Assembly (NCBI RefSeq): GCF_900241005.1
Contig: NZ_OEST01000005.1
Coordinates: 124,001 to 188,000 of the forward strand
Direction: 5' to 3'
Length of the DNA: 64,000 bases
Source of the DNA: Bacteroides cutis
GTDB taxonomy: Bacteria > Bacteroidota > Bacteroidia > Bacteroidales > Bacteroidaceae
Below, piece after piece: positions 28,801 through 36,110 of the stretch; positions within the stretch are counted from its first letter, which is position 1, and each line of letters opens with the position of its first letter. The translations under genes and the position numbers were made by a program. The notes under the pieces are model-generated. The model saw only the letters and a program-made list of their open reading frames with translations, ran no database searches and was not told where the DNA came from.

Positions 28801-29247
28801 ATGCAGTCTGTCAAGATGAATCACTCGGAGGCGCAAATTGTAGCGCGGTTGGCGAAGGAGGTCTATCGGCAATATATGTTTTCTGAGGGTGGTTTTGATG
28901 TAACGCGGACATTGGGAATAATTACTCCTTACCGTAGTCAGATTGCTTTGATTAAGAAAGAGATTGCCGCTATGGGTATTGTTGCTTTGAATGATATTTT
29001 AGTGGATACAGTAGAACGTTTTCAAGGTAGTGAACGGGATGTGATTATTTACTCATTTTGTGTAAATCGGGCATATCAATTAAGATTTCTTGCCAATATG
29101 ACGGAAGAGGATGGTGTGCAAATAGATCGGAAACTGAATGTGGCGTTGACACGTGCCCGTAAGCAGATGTTTATGACCGGTGTACCTCAACTACTGAAAC
29201 AAAATCCTGTATATGCACGTTTGCTGCAAGCAGTAAGATGCTTTTGA
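25825..29247 (+). CDS. Dna2-like superfamily 1 helicase with PD-(D/E)XK nuclease domain
   Basis: 1140 residues. A nuclease-like module is visible at about 345-370 (LQGRLDYMQ and FIEMKSGKA, giving D-...-ExK). A superfamily 1 helicase follows: Walker A GPPGTGKTSRAL (about 714), motif Ia LLLSYTNRAVDEI, motif II IIDEATQILEP (about 829), motif III LIGDHKQLPAVV, motif V/VI DTVERFQGSERDVIIYSF and NVALTRARKQMF. The layout matches Dna2/AddB-like enzymes that process DNA ends or flaps. It is translationally coupled to tatC (ATGA overlap), which is positional and not obviously functional. No cysteine cluster typical of Dna2 iron-sulfur sites was picked out. Confidence 0.85.
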   Translation: MKEFNEYYDILLAACRSEDVLLAAAYRRLRELLEHLCRTQMTDSSLQMTDLSARINFVASKTGLSVVEQNRLHTFRLTSNAILNRQVEPQREHLLRDAKTLAFFVKRLTEVDIPDELYRLFPRADATYIVLPPARECVRRMRVSFQQADDTYLYVLPVDSVADEPLKVRYNIPQVNEEFNETCRLLWRHAQLNLLDVAVDESGVLTPSFIILEPDYLIDISSLAECFKDYGHHPANYLLARFQLPENTRSLLLGNIANLFLDEWIYADNEPDYLVCMKKAFRTYPIELAACADLRDREKEREFFADCKRHFENIRQTVKETFHTSGYNLDKTDAVLEPSYICEALGLQGRLDYMQRDMSSFIEMKSGKADEYTIRGKVEPKENNKVQMLLYQAVLEYSMGMNHRWVKAYLLYTRYPLLYPARPSWAMVRRVMDVRNRIVANEYSIQLRNSQQYTAERLQELNSDTLNERQLDNTLWKRYLLPSIDVVRQRIETLSPLEKSYFYTLYNFITKELYTSKSGDMDYEGPAGAAALWLSTLAEKCESGEILYDLTIQENCAANVHKPYLSLRRVPVAWEEPSEGGLPNFRRGDAVVLYERNTDTDNVTNKMVFKGNIEWISDTDLCIRLRASQQNIAVLPMDSRYAVEHDIMDTSFRSMYWGLSAFLSATSERRALLLNQRPPEFDVSLDDDIASTKDDFERIALKARAARDYFLLIGPPGTGKTSRALRNMVETFHREGKQILLLSYTNRAVDEICKTLTAITPEVDFIRIGNELSCDVSYRSYLIENVLEPCSTRREVQERMSRCQIFVGTVATLSAKTELFRLKTFDVAIIDEATQILEPQLLGLLCARSVSGGNAIGKFILIGDHKQLPAVVLQSSEQSEVCDENLRAIGLRNLKDSLFERLYRNVTLNLPVSVVNRQLANFKSFDMLCRQGRMNVDVAAFPNHAFYGGLLQPVGLPHQFGKLELASGLADSEFADLLTCRVAFLPSVPDAVMQSVKMNHSEAQIVARLAKEVYRQYMFSEGGFDVTRTLGIITPYRSQIALIKKEIAAMGIVALNDILVDTVERFQGSERDVIIYSFCVNRAYQLRFLANMTEEDGVQIDRKLNVALTRARKQMFMTGVPQLLKQNPVYARLLQAVRCF

Positions 29248-29395
29248 GTTGGTAAACTTTCATTGGCTTTACTGATTTTTCTCCTTTTACTTTAGTAGAG
29301 TGAAGAATGACTATTATAGGTGATTATTTAATGTTTATTAAATGTTTTTCTTATATTTATATATTTTATTAATAGCTTCGCGTAGGATAAAGCGT

Positions 29396-29403
29396 TATAT
29401 TTG
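29396..29403 (+). promoter_or_regulatory. -7 box for candidate small RNA
   Basis: TATATTTG followed by C fits the consensus; no gene starts downstream on this strand. Predicted transcription start is at about 29410. Confidence 0.55.
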
Positions 29404-29409
29404 CAACAC

Positions 29410-29477
29410 GTTTTTTTCATAGAGATTTAGATTTAAGGTTAGAAGAATTGTGGAAGTCGTGAGACTTCCCTTTTTTT
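29410..29477 (+). ncRNA. candidate small RNA ending in a GTGA-loop hairpin terminator
   Basis: Starting just after a -7 box, the segment GTTTTTTTCATA...ATTTAAGGTTAGAA (29410-29444) leads to a perfect 7-bp stem GGAAGTC/GACTTCC (29452-29458 and 29463-29469) closed by GTGA and followed by seven T (29471-29477), a textbook intrinsic terminator. The predicted product is about 68 nt. A related leader with the same block and a GTGA-loop hairpin sits upstream of the GH28 gene (57974-58064). It could be a trans-acting RNA or a decayed leader; no ORF is inside. Confidence 0.55.
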
Positions 29478-29543
29478 CACCTTAAAATGTTTTCCTTATT
29501 TGTTACCGTTGGGCTAAATGCTAAAATCCAGTTCCGATAAGGG

Positions 29544-29586
29544 AACAAAAAAGCTCTTTCGTAAGAAAGAGCTTTTTTGTTTTTTT
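29544..29586. terminator. bidirectional terminator between helicase and MFS genes
   Basis: A 17-bp perfect stem (29544-29560 with 29565-29581) and GTAA loop, with T-runs on both strands. It ends the minus-strand transporter transcript (stop at 29606) and any rightward transcript from the helicase or small-RNA side. Confidence 0.85.
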
Positions 29587-29605
29587 ATGCTTATTGGGTT
29601 CTGTA

Positions 29606-31051
29606 TCAGTCAAGTACGATAGGTTTGTATTTAGGAACCAATCCTTTCATAATTACCCATCCTAACAAGTAAGCTACAGCACATACGCAGAAGATTACGA
29701 AATAACCGGCTGGCTTTCCTTCGAATCCCATGAATGTCATATTAGTGTTTCCTGCATATACAAAGAGTTCACCGGCAATGAATTGTAACAACATGGAACC
29801 GATGCCACCTGCCATGCCGCCAATACCGGTAACAGTGGCGATTGCTGATTTCGGGAACATATCGCCCACAGTGGAGAAGATGTTTGCAGACCATGATTGA
29901 TGGGCTGCTCCACCGATACCAATCATAATAACCGGGAACCATGGTGAAATAGTGCCTAAAGGTTGTGCTAATAATACCAACAACGGGAAGAATGCGAAAA
30001 TCAGCATGGCACGCATACGCGCTGCATACGGATTTAGTCCGGTTTTGTTGATGATGATAGTAGGTATTTTACCACCGTAAATGGAAAGCATGGTGATAGC
30101 ATACAATGTGAAAATGAGTGCCATACCCAGTCCCTCGGAAGTTTTGATACCGAACTGTGTGTTCAAATAGGACGGGGTCCAGAACAAGAAAAACCACCAT
30201 ACACCGTCGGTCATAAATTTACCGATGGCAAAGGCCCATGTCTGCTTATAACCGAAGCATTGCAAAAAGCCCATTTTCTTTTCCTCTTTTTGGTTTTCCT
30301 CTTTAACTCCCGCAATCTCGTAGCTGTCTTGTTCTATATATTCTAATTCAGCCTTGTTTACATGCTTACTCTTGGCAGGAGCTGTATACATAAATACCCA
30401 AAAGCCCATCCAGATAAACCCAAGCGCACCAATTACAATAAATGCCATTTCCCATCCCCAGGCTTTAGCCAATAAAGGAATAGAAATAGGAGCAATCAAC
30501 GCTCCGATAGATGCGCCGGCATTGAATATGGAAGTAGCGTATGCACGGTCTTTCTTGGGGAAATACTCGGCAGTAACCTTGATTGCGGCTGGAAAGTTTC
30601 CGGCTTCTCCTAAAGCTAGTACACAACGGGCTGCCAGGAAACAGTACATACTGATGGTAGCGATAGTCACTACTACGTCACCGGTAGCCCCCATTAATTC
30701 TGCTGCACTATGTAAACCTACAAAATGTTCTGTGATTATACCGCAAAAGGCATGGAGACAGGCACCGACTGACCATACGCCAATAGCCCATAAATATCCT
30801 TTTTTAGAGCCTAGCCAATCTACGAAACGGCCGGCAAATAGCATACAAGCCGCATATACAAATGAGAAAACTGCAGTAATTGTTCCGTAGTGAGATTCAT
30901 CCCAATGAAATTCCGGTTTGATGAATTCGTCCCAGGTAAGTGACAATACCTGACGGTCGAGGTAATTTACTGTTGTTGCGAAGAATAACATGGCGCAAAT
31001 AGTCCAACGATAATTGGTCATTTTGCCCAGTGTGTTTTGAAATGTACTCAT
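29606..31051 (-). CDS. MFS hexuronate transporter (ExuT-like)
   Basis: 481 residues with 12 predicted helices. It belongs to the anion:cation symporter branch that includes ExuT; signature parts are NYLDRQVLSL (about 24-33), the GRFVDWLGSKKG loop (about 73-84) and FGEAGNFPAA-like ALGEAGNFPAAIK (about 146-158). The likely substrate is galacturonate, glucuronate or an unsaturated/keto derivative, imported with H+. It is controlled by its own promoter with the shared operator (31076-31130). Its place next to kduI supports uronate import; the exact substrate is inferred. Confidence 0.87.
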   Translation of the reverse strand: MSTFQNTLGKMTNYRWTICAMLFFATTVNYLDRQVLSLTWDEFIKPEFHWDESHYGTITAVFSFVYAACMLFAGRFVDWLGSKKGYLWAIGVWSVGACLHAFCGIITEHFVGLHSAAELMGATGDVVVTIATISMYCFLAARCVLALGEAGNFPAAIKVTAEYFPKKDRAYATSIFNAGASIGALIAPISIPLLAKAWGWEMAFIVIGALGFIWMGFWVFMYTAPAKSKHVNKAELEYIEQDSYEIAGVKEENQKEEKKMGFLQCFGYKQTWAFAIGKFMTDGVWWFFLFWTPSYLNTQFGIKTSEGLGMALIFTLYAITMLSIYGGKIPTIIINKTGLNPYAARMRAMLIFAFFPLLVLLAQPLGTISPWFPVIMIGIGGAAHQSWSANIFSTVGDMFPKSAIATVTGIGGMAGGIGSMLLQFIAGELFVYAGNTNMTFMGFEGKPAGYFVIFCVCAVAYLLGWVIMKGLVPKYKPIVLD

Positions 31052-31075
31052 GATATAGATTTGTTATTTTATTTG

Positions 31076-31130
31076 CAAATGTAGGGGTTTGTGTTGTGTT
31101 TCTGGTGTAATTTTTGATGTAAATCATGGA
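31076..31130 (-). promoter_or_regulatory. promoter and candidate HTCS operator for the hexuronate transporter
   Basis: Minus-strand -7 box TACATTTG (31083-31076). Exactly 21 nt upstream lies TACAC (31109-31105) within CAAAAATTACAC, and a weaker unit (TCCAT, 31130-31126) another 21 nt away. Spacing and motif match the susC and GH28 promoters. No -33 TTTG box is present, as expected for an activator-dependent promoter. Confidence 0.6.
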
Positions 31131-31141
31131 GAAAATGACAA

Positions 31142-31174
31142 AATAGGCATGGATTAGAATAATCCATGCCTATT
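31142..31174 (-). terminator. hairpin after kduI
   Basis: A perfect 15-bp stem (31142-31156 with 31160-31174) and 3-nt loop GAA, 17 bp beyond the kduI stop. It separates kduI from the transporter promoter. The following T-run is weak, so it may act as a terminator or a 3'-end stabiliser. Confidence 0.6.
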
Positions 31175-31190
31175 CTGTATTAAAGAGAGT

Positions 31191-32147
31191 TTATTTCATA
31201 TCAATGTATTTAATCTCATCTTTGTCGCTATATTTCAGGTTCTCACCACCCATACCCCAGATGAAAGTATAGTTACTGGTTCCTGCTGCTGCGTGGATAC
31301 TCCATTCAGGAGAAGTGATGGCTTGTTCGTTGTGCAACCATACAAGACGTTCTTCCTGAGGTTCACCCATCAAATGACAAATTGCATTTCCCGGAGTCAG
31401 GTTGAAGTAGTAGTAAGCCTCCATACGGCGTGTATGAGTGTGAGCAGGCATAGTGTTCCATACAGAACCGGGAGCCAATTCCGTAAGTCCCATTTGCAAT
31501 TGGTTGGTACCACCGTCTTTCACTCTTTCCAATACATCTTTCACAATCAGTTGGTTTACGATACGGTCGTTACTGTCTTCCATTTTTCCATAATGATCGG
31601 AAATTCCCAGAGCATATTTCTTAGGATTAGCTTTCTGGAGTTTAACGTCAGTGGTAATCAGCTGAGTAACGTAAGGTTTGTAAGCCGGAGCTGAATTGAT
31701 ATAGAATTTTGCAGGATTAGAAGCATCGTTACTTTTGAAAGTAACTTCCTTATTACCGCAACCCACATAAAGTGCTTCTTTGTATTTCATCGGATATTCC
31801 TTACCATCTACGGTAACCACTCCATCACCACCGGTGTTGATAACACCCAGTTCACGACGTTCCAGGAAATAAGTGATTTCCGGACCAAGTTCACGGAATA
31901 CTTCTAACTTCAAAGTCTTGTTTACAGGCATGGCACCTCCATAAATCAAACGATCGTAAAGAGTATAAGTTACGTTAATTTCGTCCGGAGCCATTACTTT
32001 GTCCATCATAAAAGAGCTACGAAGACGTTCCGTGTCATAGTGCTTTACGTCTGACGGATGACAGGCTGTCTGTACTTTGTAGTTTACTTGGGCGGAAGCC
32101 GTCAATGCGGCAGCACCCAACATCAGGGCAATTGCTAATTTTTTCAT
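31191..32147 (-). CDS. kduI: 5-dehydro-4-deoxy-D-glucuronate isomerase with signal peptide
   Basis: 318 residues. After a typical signal peptide ([11 protein letters not shown]..., cleavage near TASAQ) the whole KduI fold follows: [12 protein letters not shown] (about 111-122), the metal-binding cupin motif [13 protein letters not shown] (about 239-251) and a His in [11 protein letters not shown]. KduI converts 4-deoxy-L-threo-5-hexosulose uronate to 3-deoxy-D-glycero-2,5-hexodiulosonate in pectin breakdown. The enzyme is normally cytoplasmic and about 278 residues, so a Sec signal is unusual and points to a periplasmic step. It lies 40 bp after the EIIC-like gene, probably one transcript. 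Family call is secure; location is predicted. Confidence 0.92.
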   Translation of the reverse strand: MKKLAIALMLGAAALTASAQVNYKVQTACHPSDVKHYDTERLRSSFMMDKVMAPDEINVTYTLYDRLIYGGAMPVNKTLKLEVFRELGPEITYFLERRELGVINTGGDGVVTVDGKEYPMKYKEALYVGCGNKEVTFKSNDASNPAKFYINSAPAYKPYVTQLITTDVKLQKANPKKYALGISDHYGKMEDSNDRIVNQLIVKDVLERVKDGGTNQLQMGLTELAPGSVWNTMPAHTHTRRMEAYYYFNLTPGNAICHLMGEPQEERLVWLHNEQAITSPEWSIHAAAGTSNYTFIWGMGGENLKYSDKDEIKYIDMK

Positions 32148-32187
32148 TTCTAATATAAACTTTTAAGATGAATATGCTATGATTAAT

Positions 32188-33567
32188 TTAAGCTTCTTTT
32201 ATAGTCTCTTTTGCTACCTTTTCGCTACGGATGATGGCACGACGGTTGATCAACATCAATACGATAGCTACCAAAGCCAACAGAGCACCACCCACATACG
32301 AGAGTTTTATACCTCTATATATGGTCCAACCGAAGAAAGAAGACGCAAAATCAATTGCACCGCCGGAGAAACCATCAGGAATGTGTGCCGTTGGGTCATG
32401 TGTCTCGGCGTATACATTGTTGGCAGCCAAAGTAAAATCTGGTGCCATGTCGGTTACGAAGTACAAACCGATAATCAGAGTGACGAGACCTACTATTAAT
32501 GTTTTCAATACATTACCCTTAGTGAAAGGTAATACCATAGGAAACAAGTAGAACATACCAGCCAAAGAAGCTAATGGCAGGAATTGGTTACCCGGGAGAA
32601 ATACTGCCAATGCCAGACTGACAGGAATTAAGATAACCGATACTACCAAGGTCGTAGGGTGTCCGATAACCAATGCAGGACTCATACCGATGTTTATCTT
32701 CTTGCCATTAAATTTGGCTTTCACCAATTCGGATGTCTTTTCAGATATAGGTTTCAATCCTTCAATGAACAAAGAAGTAATACGAGGAATAAGTTCCATT
32801 ACAGCTCCCATTGTAATGCCTAAGAAAAGTATTTTCTTAATATCCAACTGTGCAGCCCATCCAATCAACATACCTACAATGACACCCAATACCAACGGTT
32901 CACCTATCACACCGAATTTCTTTTTCATTCCTTCGGCATCAATGTCTAATTTGGAGAAACCCGGTATTTTGTCCAGTGCTTTATTGATGACAATGGCAAA
33001 AGGCATAAAACTTTGGCAGAACGGTTGAGGAATAGATATTCCATCTAAATCATAGTATTTTTGGAACTTCTCAGCAGTAAGGTCTGCACAAACCAGCGTA
33101 ATAACATAACAGATAATAGCGGCAAAATACCCCCATGCCAAATTTTCACCTGTAACAAAGTATGCCACAGCACCAATAAAAGCAAAATGCCAATAGTTCC
33201 ATAAATCGATATTTATTGTTCGTGTAGTCTTGGTGATGAGCATTAAAAAATTAATACCTAAGCATATAGGTATTATTAGCGCACCTACAGCTGTATTATA
33301 AGCAACAGCGGCAGCGGCAGGCCATCCCATATCGAACACGTTTAGTTGCAGGTGATATAAATCGGATATGGTTTTTAAAGGATTGTCAAAATTAGTTGTC
33401 AACAGAGCTGTGACTACTCCTAAACCCACAAAACCGACTCCGACGAATAGGCCCGACTTCAGAGCCTTACTGAATTTCATCCTAATGCACATGCCAATGA
33501 TTGTAAAGATTATTGGCATCATAACAGCTGCTCCTAAACCGAGGATGTACTTGAAAACTTGTTCCAT
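32188..33567 (-). CDS. orphan PTS EIIC-Gat-like permease
   Basis: 459 residues, about ten or more helices, resembling galactitol-type EIIC (GatC; LGAAVMMPIIFTIIGMCIRM start and INLDLWNYWHF-like INIDLWNYWHFAFIGA about 117-132). No EIIA or EIIB gene is near, and Bacteroides generally lack a working phosphotransferase system, so it likely transports without phosphorylation. Co-location with kduI suggests a uronate-derived substrate such as a keto-deoxyuronate; that is inference. The promoter (33632-33662) has both -33 and -7 boxes. Confidence 0.8.
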   Translation of the reverse strand: MEQVFKYILGLGAAVMMPIIFTIIGMCIRMKFSKALKSGLFVGVGFVGLGVVTALLTTNFDNPLKTISDLYHLQLNVFDMGWPAAAAVAYNTAVGALIIPICLGINFLMLITKTTRTINIDLWNYWHFAFIGAVAYFVTGENLAWGYFAAIICYVITLVCADLTAEKFQKYYDLDGISIPQPFCQSFMPFAIVINKALDKIPGFSKLDIDAEGMKKKFGVIGEPLVLGVIVGMLIGWAAQLDIKKILFLGITMGAVMELIPRITSLFIEGLKPISEKTSELVKAKFNGKKINIGMSPALVIGHPTTLVVSVILIPVSLALAVFLPGNQFLPLASLAGMFYLFPMVLPFTKGNVLKTLIVGLVTLIIGLYFVTDMAPDFTLAANNVYAETHDPTAHIPDGFSGGAIDFASSFFGWTIYRGIKLSYVGGALLALVAIVLMLINRRAIIRSEKVAKETIKEA

Positions 33568-33631
33568 TCTTTATGCGTGTTAAATTGGTAATTGATTATG
33601 TTTTACAATAGTATGTATTAAAAACTGGGGT

Positions 33632-33662
33632 CAAAAATAAGACCTTTTATTAATTAATCAAA
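33632..33662 (-). promoter_or_regulatory. promoter for EIIC-like gene and kduI
   Basis: Minus-strand -33 TTTG (33662-33659), 19 nt, then -7 TATTTTTG (33639-33632). This is a complete Bacteroides promoter, unlike the activator-type promoters of the same locus. Confidence 0.6.
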
Positions 33663-33707
33663 CTGGAAAAGCATAATATTTAGTAAAAAGGACGATTTTA
33701 GACAAAT

Positions 33708-33815
33708 TTGCTCGTTATCGTGCACAAAATTACTCGTTTCCGTACACGAAAACCAAATAATCTACCTTCTGTACTGAAAAGTACACACTTGTTTAGTAAG
33801 AATACGCTATTTTTG
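33708..33815 (+). promoter_or_regulatory. GH105 promoter with tandem 22-bp direct repeat, palindrome and TACAC operator
   Basis: Two 22-bp units (33708-33729 and 33730-33751) match at 17 of 22 positions and contain GTGCAC/GTACAC. A palindrome TGTACT-GAAA-AGTACA spans 33770-33785. TACAC at 33782-33786 stands exactly 21 nt before the -7 box TATTTTTG (33808-33815). Spacing agrees with the three other locus promoters. The sites lie in the divergent region between the EIIC-like gene and GH105. Confidence 0.55.
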
Positions 33816-33848
33816 TTTCGTAAATAAAGAATAGGTCTAATACCCAAA

Positions 33849-35096
33849 ATGAACAATTTCATGAAAAAGATTTTTATTTGTAAATTATTTGTATCTGGCT
33901 TGTTACTGATATTATCCTTAGGAATTTCTTTAGGGGTATCTGCGCAACGTGTAAGTAAGGAACTACCTTGGTCAGTGCGTATGGTAGAGTCTGAAATGAT
34001 TCGTTGGCCTGAATCCTGGCAGCTTGATTTTCAGCCAAAATTGAAATGGGACTATTGTCATGGACTGGAACTTCAATCCATGCTGGATGTGTACGACCGT
34101 TATGGTGATAAGAAAATTTATGATTATGCTTTGGCATATGCCGATACGATGGTCAATAACGATGGGACCATTAAAATGTACAAGTTGCAGGAATATAGTT
34201 TGGATCGTGTGAACTCCGGTAAATTTCTATTCCGTATTTATGAGCAAACCAAGGATGATAAGTATAAGAAAGCACTCGCCCTGCTACGCAGCCAGTTCGA
34301 TGGGCAGCCTCGGAATGCCGATGGCGGCTTTTGGCATAAGAAAATTTATCCAAATCAGGTTTGGCTGGATGGTGTCTATATGGGAGCGCCTTTCTATGCG
34401 GAATATGCTTTCCGTAATAATGAAGTGAATGTTTATGCAGACGTTATCAACCAGTTTTTGATGGCGGCCCGCCATACCTATGATGCGAAAAATGATTTAT
34501 ATCGTCATGCTTGCGATGTAAGCCATAAAGAACGTTGGGCGGATCCTGTGACCGGACAGTCAAAACATAGCTGGGGACGTGCTATGGGATGGTATGCTAT
34601 GGCATTTGTAGATGCACTGGATTTTATTCCGAAACATGAGGCGGGACGTGACTCCATGCTGATTATTTTCAATAAAATAGCTTCGCAAGTGAAACGTTTG
34701 CAAGATATGAAAACAGGTTTATGGTATCAAGTATTGGATAAGAGTGGTGCAGAAGGTAATTATTTGGAGTCATCTTGTTCTGCCATGTTTGTGTATGCTC
34801 TGTTTAAAGGTGTACGTAAAGGATATATTGATAAATCTTATCTGGATGTAGCAATTAAGGGATATAAAGGAATTCTTGATAATTTCATAGAAGTGGATAA
34901 AGATGGTATAGTGACCATAACCAAAGCCTGTGCTGTTGCCGGATTAGGTGGAAAGGTATATCGTTCAGGTGATTACAACTATTATATCAATGAAACTATC
35001 CGTAATAATGATCCCAAAGCCGTGGGGCCTTTTATTTTGGGAAGTTTGGAATGGGAGCGTCTTCAGGAGGTAAAAGAAGTGATAAATCAGAAATGA
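33849..35096 (+). CDS. GH105 unsaturated galacturonyl/rhamnogalacturonyl hydrolase
   Basis: 415 residues, signal peptide (second Met at 33861 also possible; cleavage near GVSAQ), then an (alpha/alpha)6-barrel of YteR/YesR type. Family pieces seen: WDYCHGLELQSMLDVYDRYGD, the catalytic-Asp region NQVWLDGVYMGAPFYAEYA and HSWGRAMGWYAMAFVDAL. It removes the unsaturated uronate left by lyases from the non-reducing end, releasing a product that opens to the substrate of KduI. Probably periplasmic. The stop overlaps the start of the pectinesterase gene as ATGA, so the two are coupled. Confidence 0.93.
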   Translation: MNNFMKKIFICKLFVSGLLLILSLGISLGVSAQRVSKELPWSVRMVESEMIRWPESWQLDFQPKLKWDYCHGLELQSMLDVYDRYGDKKIYDYALAYADTMVNNDGTIKMYKLQEYSLDRVNSGKFLFRIYEQTKDDKYKKALALLRSQFDGQPRNADGGFWHKKIYPNQVWLDGVYMGAPFYAEYAFRNNEVNVYADVINQFLMAARHTYDAKNDLYRHACDVSHKERWADPVTGQSKHSWGRAMGWYAMAFVDALDFIPKHEAGRDSMLIIFNKIASQVKRLQDMKTGLWYQVLDKSGAEGNYLESSCSAMFVYALFKGVRKGYIDKSYLDVAIKGYKGILDNFIEVDKDGIVTITKACAVAGLGGKVYRSGDYNYYINETIRNNDPKAVGPFILGSLEWERLQEVKEVINQK

Positions 35097-36067
35097 AGGA
35101 TAGAATAAGGATCTTGGCTGTCTGTATAATGATTGTGTCATGTGGCGTTGTTTCCCTGTCCGCAGCCAATCAGTGGAAAGATACATTGGTAGTGTCGCGT
35201 GACGGTTCGGGCGATTATCGTTCATTGAATGAAGCCATGGAGGGAATTCGTGCTTTTATGGATTATAAAGTGACGGTATTTATCAAGAACGGACTTTATA
35301 AGGAGAAGGTGGTTATCCCCTCATGGTTGCAAAACATAGATTTCATCGGTGAAGATACGGAGAATACGATTATTACGTACGATGACCATGCCAATATCAA
35401 TAAGATGGGTACGTTCCGTACTTATACGGTAAAGGTAGAAGGTAACGGTATTATCTTCAAGAATTTAACGATTGAGAATAATGCAGCGCAATTAGGACAG
35501 GCCGTGGCGCTTCATACAGAAGGTGATCGTCTGGTATTCATTAATTGCCGTCTTTTGGGAAATCAGGATACCATCTATACGGGGCTTGAGGGTACTCGTC
35601 TTTATTTTTTTAATTGTTATATAGAAGGTACTACCGATTTTATATTCGGTTCTTCTACCGCTTTATTCGATAATTGCACGCTCCATAGCAAGAAAAATTC
35701 ATATATCACGGCGGCATCTACTCCTGCCAATGTGGAAGTGGGATATGTTTTCAAGAATTGTACTTTGACGGCAGCGCCAGGTGTAGATAAGGTTTATCTG
35801 GGACGTCCGTGGCGTCCGTATGCTGCAACTGTATTCATTGATTGTGAAATGGGGAAACACATCTGTCCGGCAGGCTGGGACAACTGGCGTAATGCAGAGA
35901 ATGAGAAAACGGCACGTTATGCCGAATATGGTAATAAAGGTGAAGGTGCCGCAAATGTCGGTCGCGTACAATGGGCAAAGCAACTTTCAAAGAAAGAAGT
36001 GGCCAAATACAATGATTTGAAGTATATATTTAGGATTTGTAATGAATGGATACCGGAAGGAAGATAA
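35093..36067 (+). CDS. pectin methylesterase, CE8
   Basis: 324 residues from the ATG overlapping the GH105 stop (the frame is open further upstream inside GH105). Signal peptide, then a right-handed beta-helix with the CE8 motifs GQAVALHTEGDR, NCRLLGNQDTIYT (catalytic Asp), IEGTTDFIFGSSTALF (second catalytic Asp) and YLGRPWRPYAATVF (Arg, Trp). It removes methyl groups from homogalacturonan, opening it to GH28 and lyases. Its TAA stop lies inside the left arm of the terminator at 36062-36110. Confidence 0.94.
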   Translation: MKDRIRILAVCIMIVSCGVVSLSAANQWKDTLVVSRDGSGDYRSLNEAMEGIRAFMDYKVTVFIKNGLYKEKVVIPSWLQNIDFIGEDTENTIITYDDHANINKMGTFRTYTVKVEGNGIIFKNLTIENNAAQLGQAVALHTEGDRLVFINCRLLGNQDTIYTGLEGTRLYFFNCYIEGTTDFIFGSSTALFDNCTLHSKKNSYITAASTPANVEVGYVFKNCTLTAAPGVDKVYLGRPWRPYAATVFIDCEMGKHICPAGWDNWRNAENEKTARYAEYGNKGEGAANVGRVQWAKQLSKKEVAKYNDLKYIFRICNEWIPEGR

Positions 36068-36110
36068 ATAGTCATTCAGGGGCATAACGCCCCTGAATGA
36101 CTATTTATCT
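36062..36110. terminator. bidirectional terminator carrying both convergent stop codons
   Basis: A 22-bp perfect stem (36062-36083 with 36089-36110) and 5-nt loop ATAAC. The pectinesterase stop (36065-36067) is in the left arm and the kdgF stop (36107-36105) in the right arm. Confidence 0.85.
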
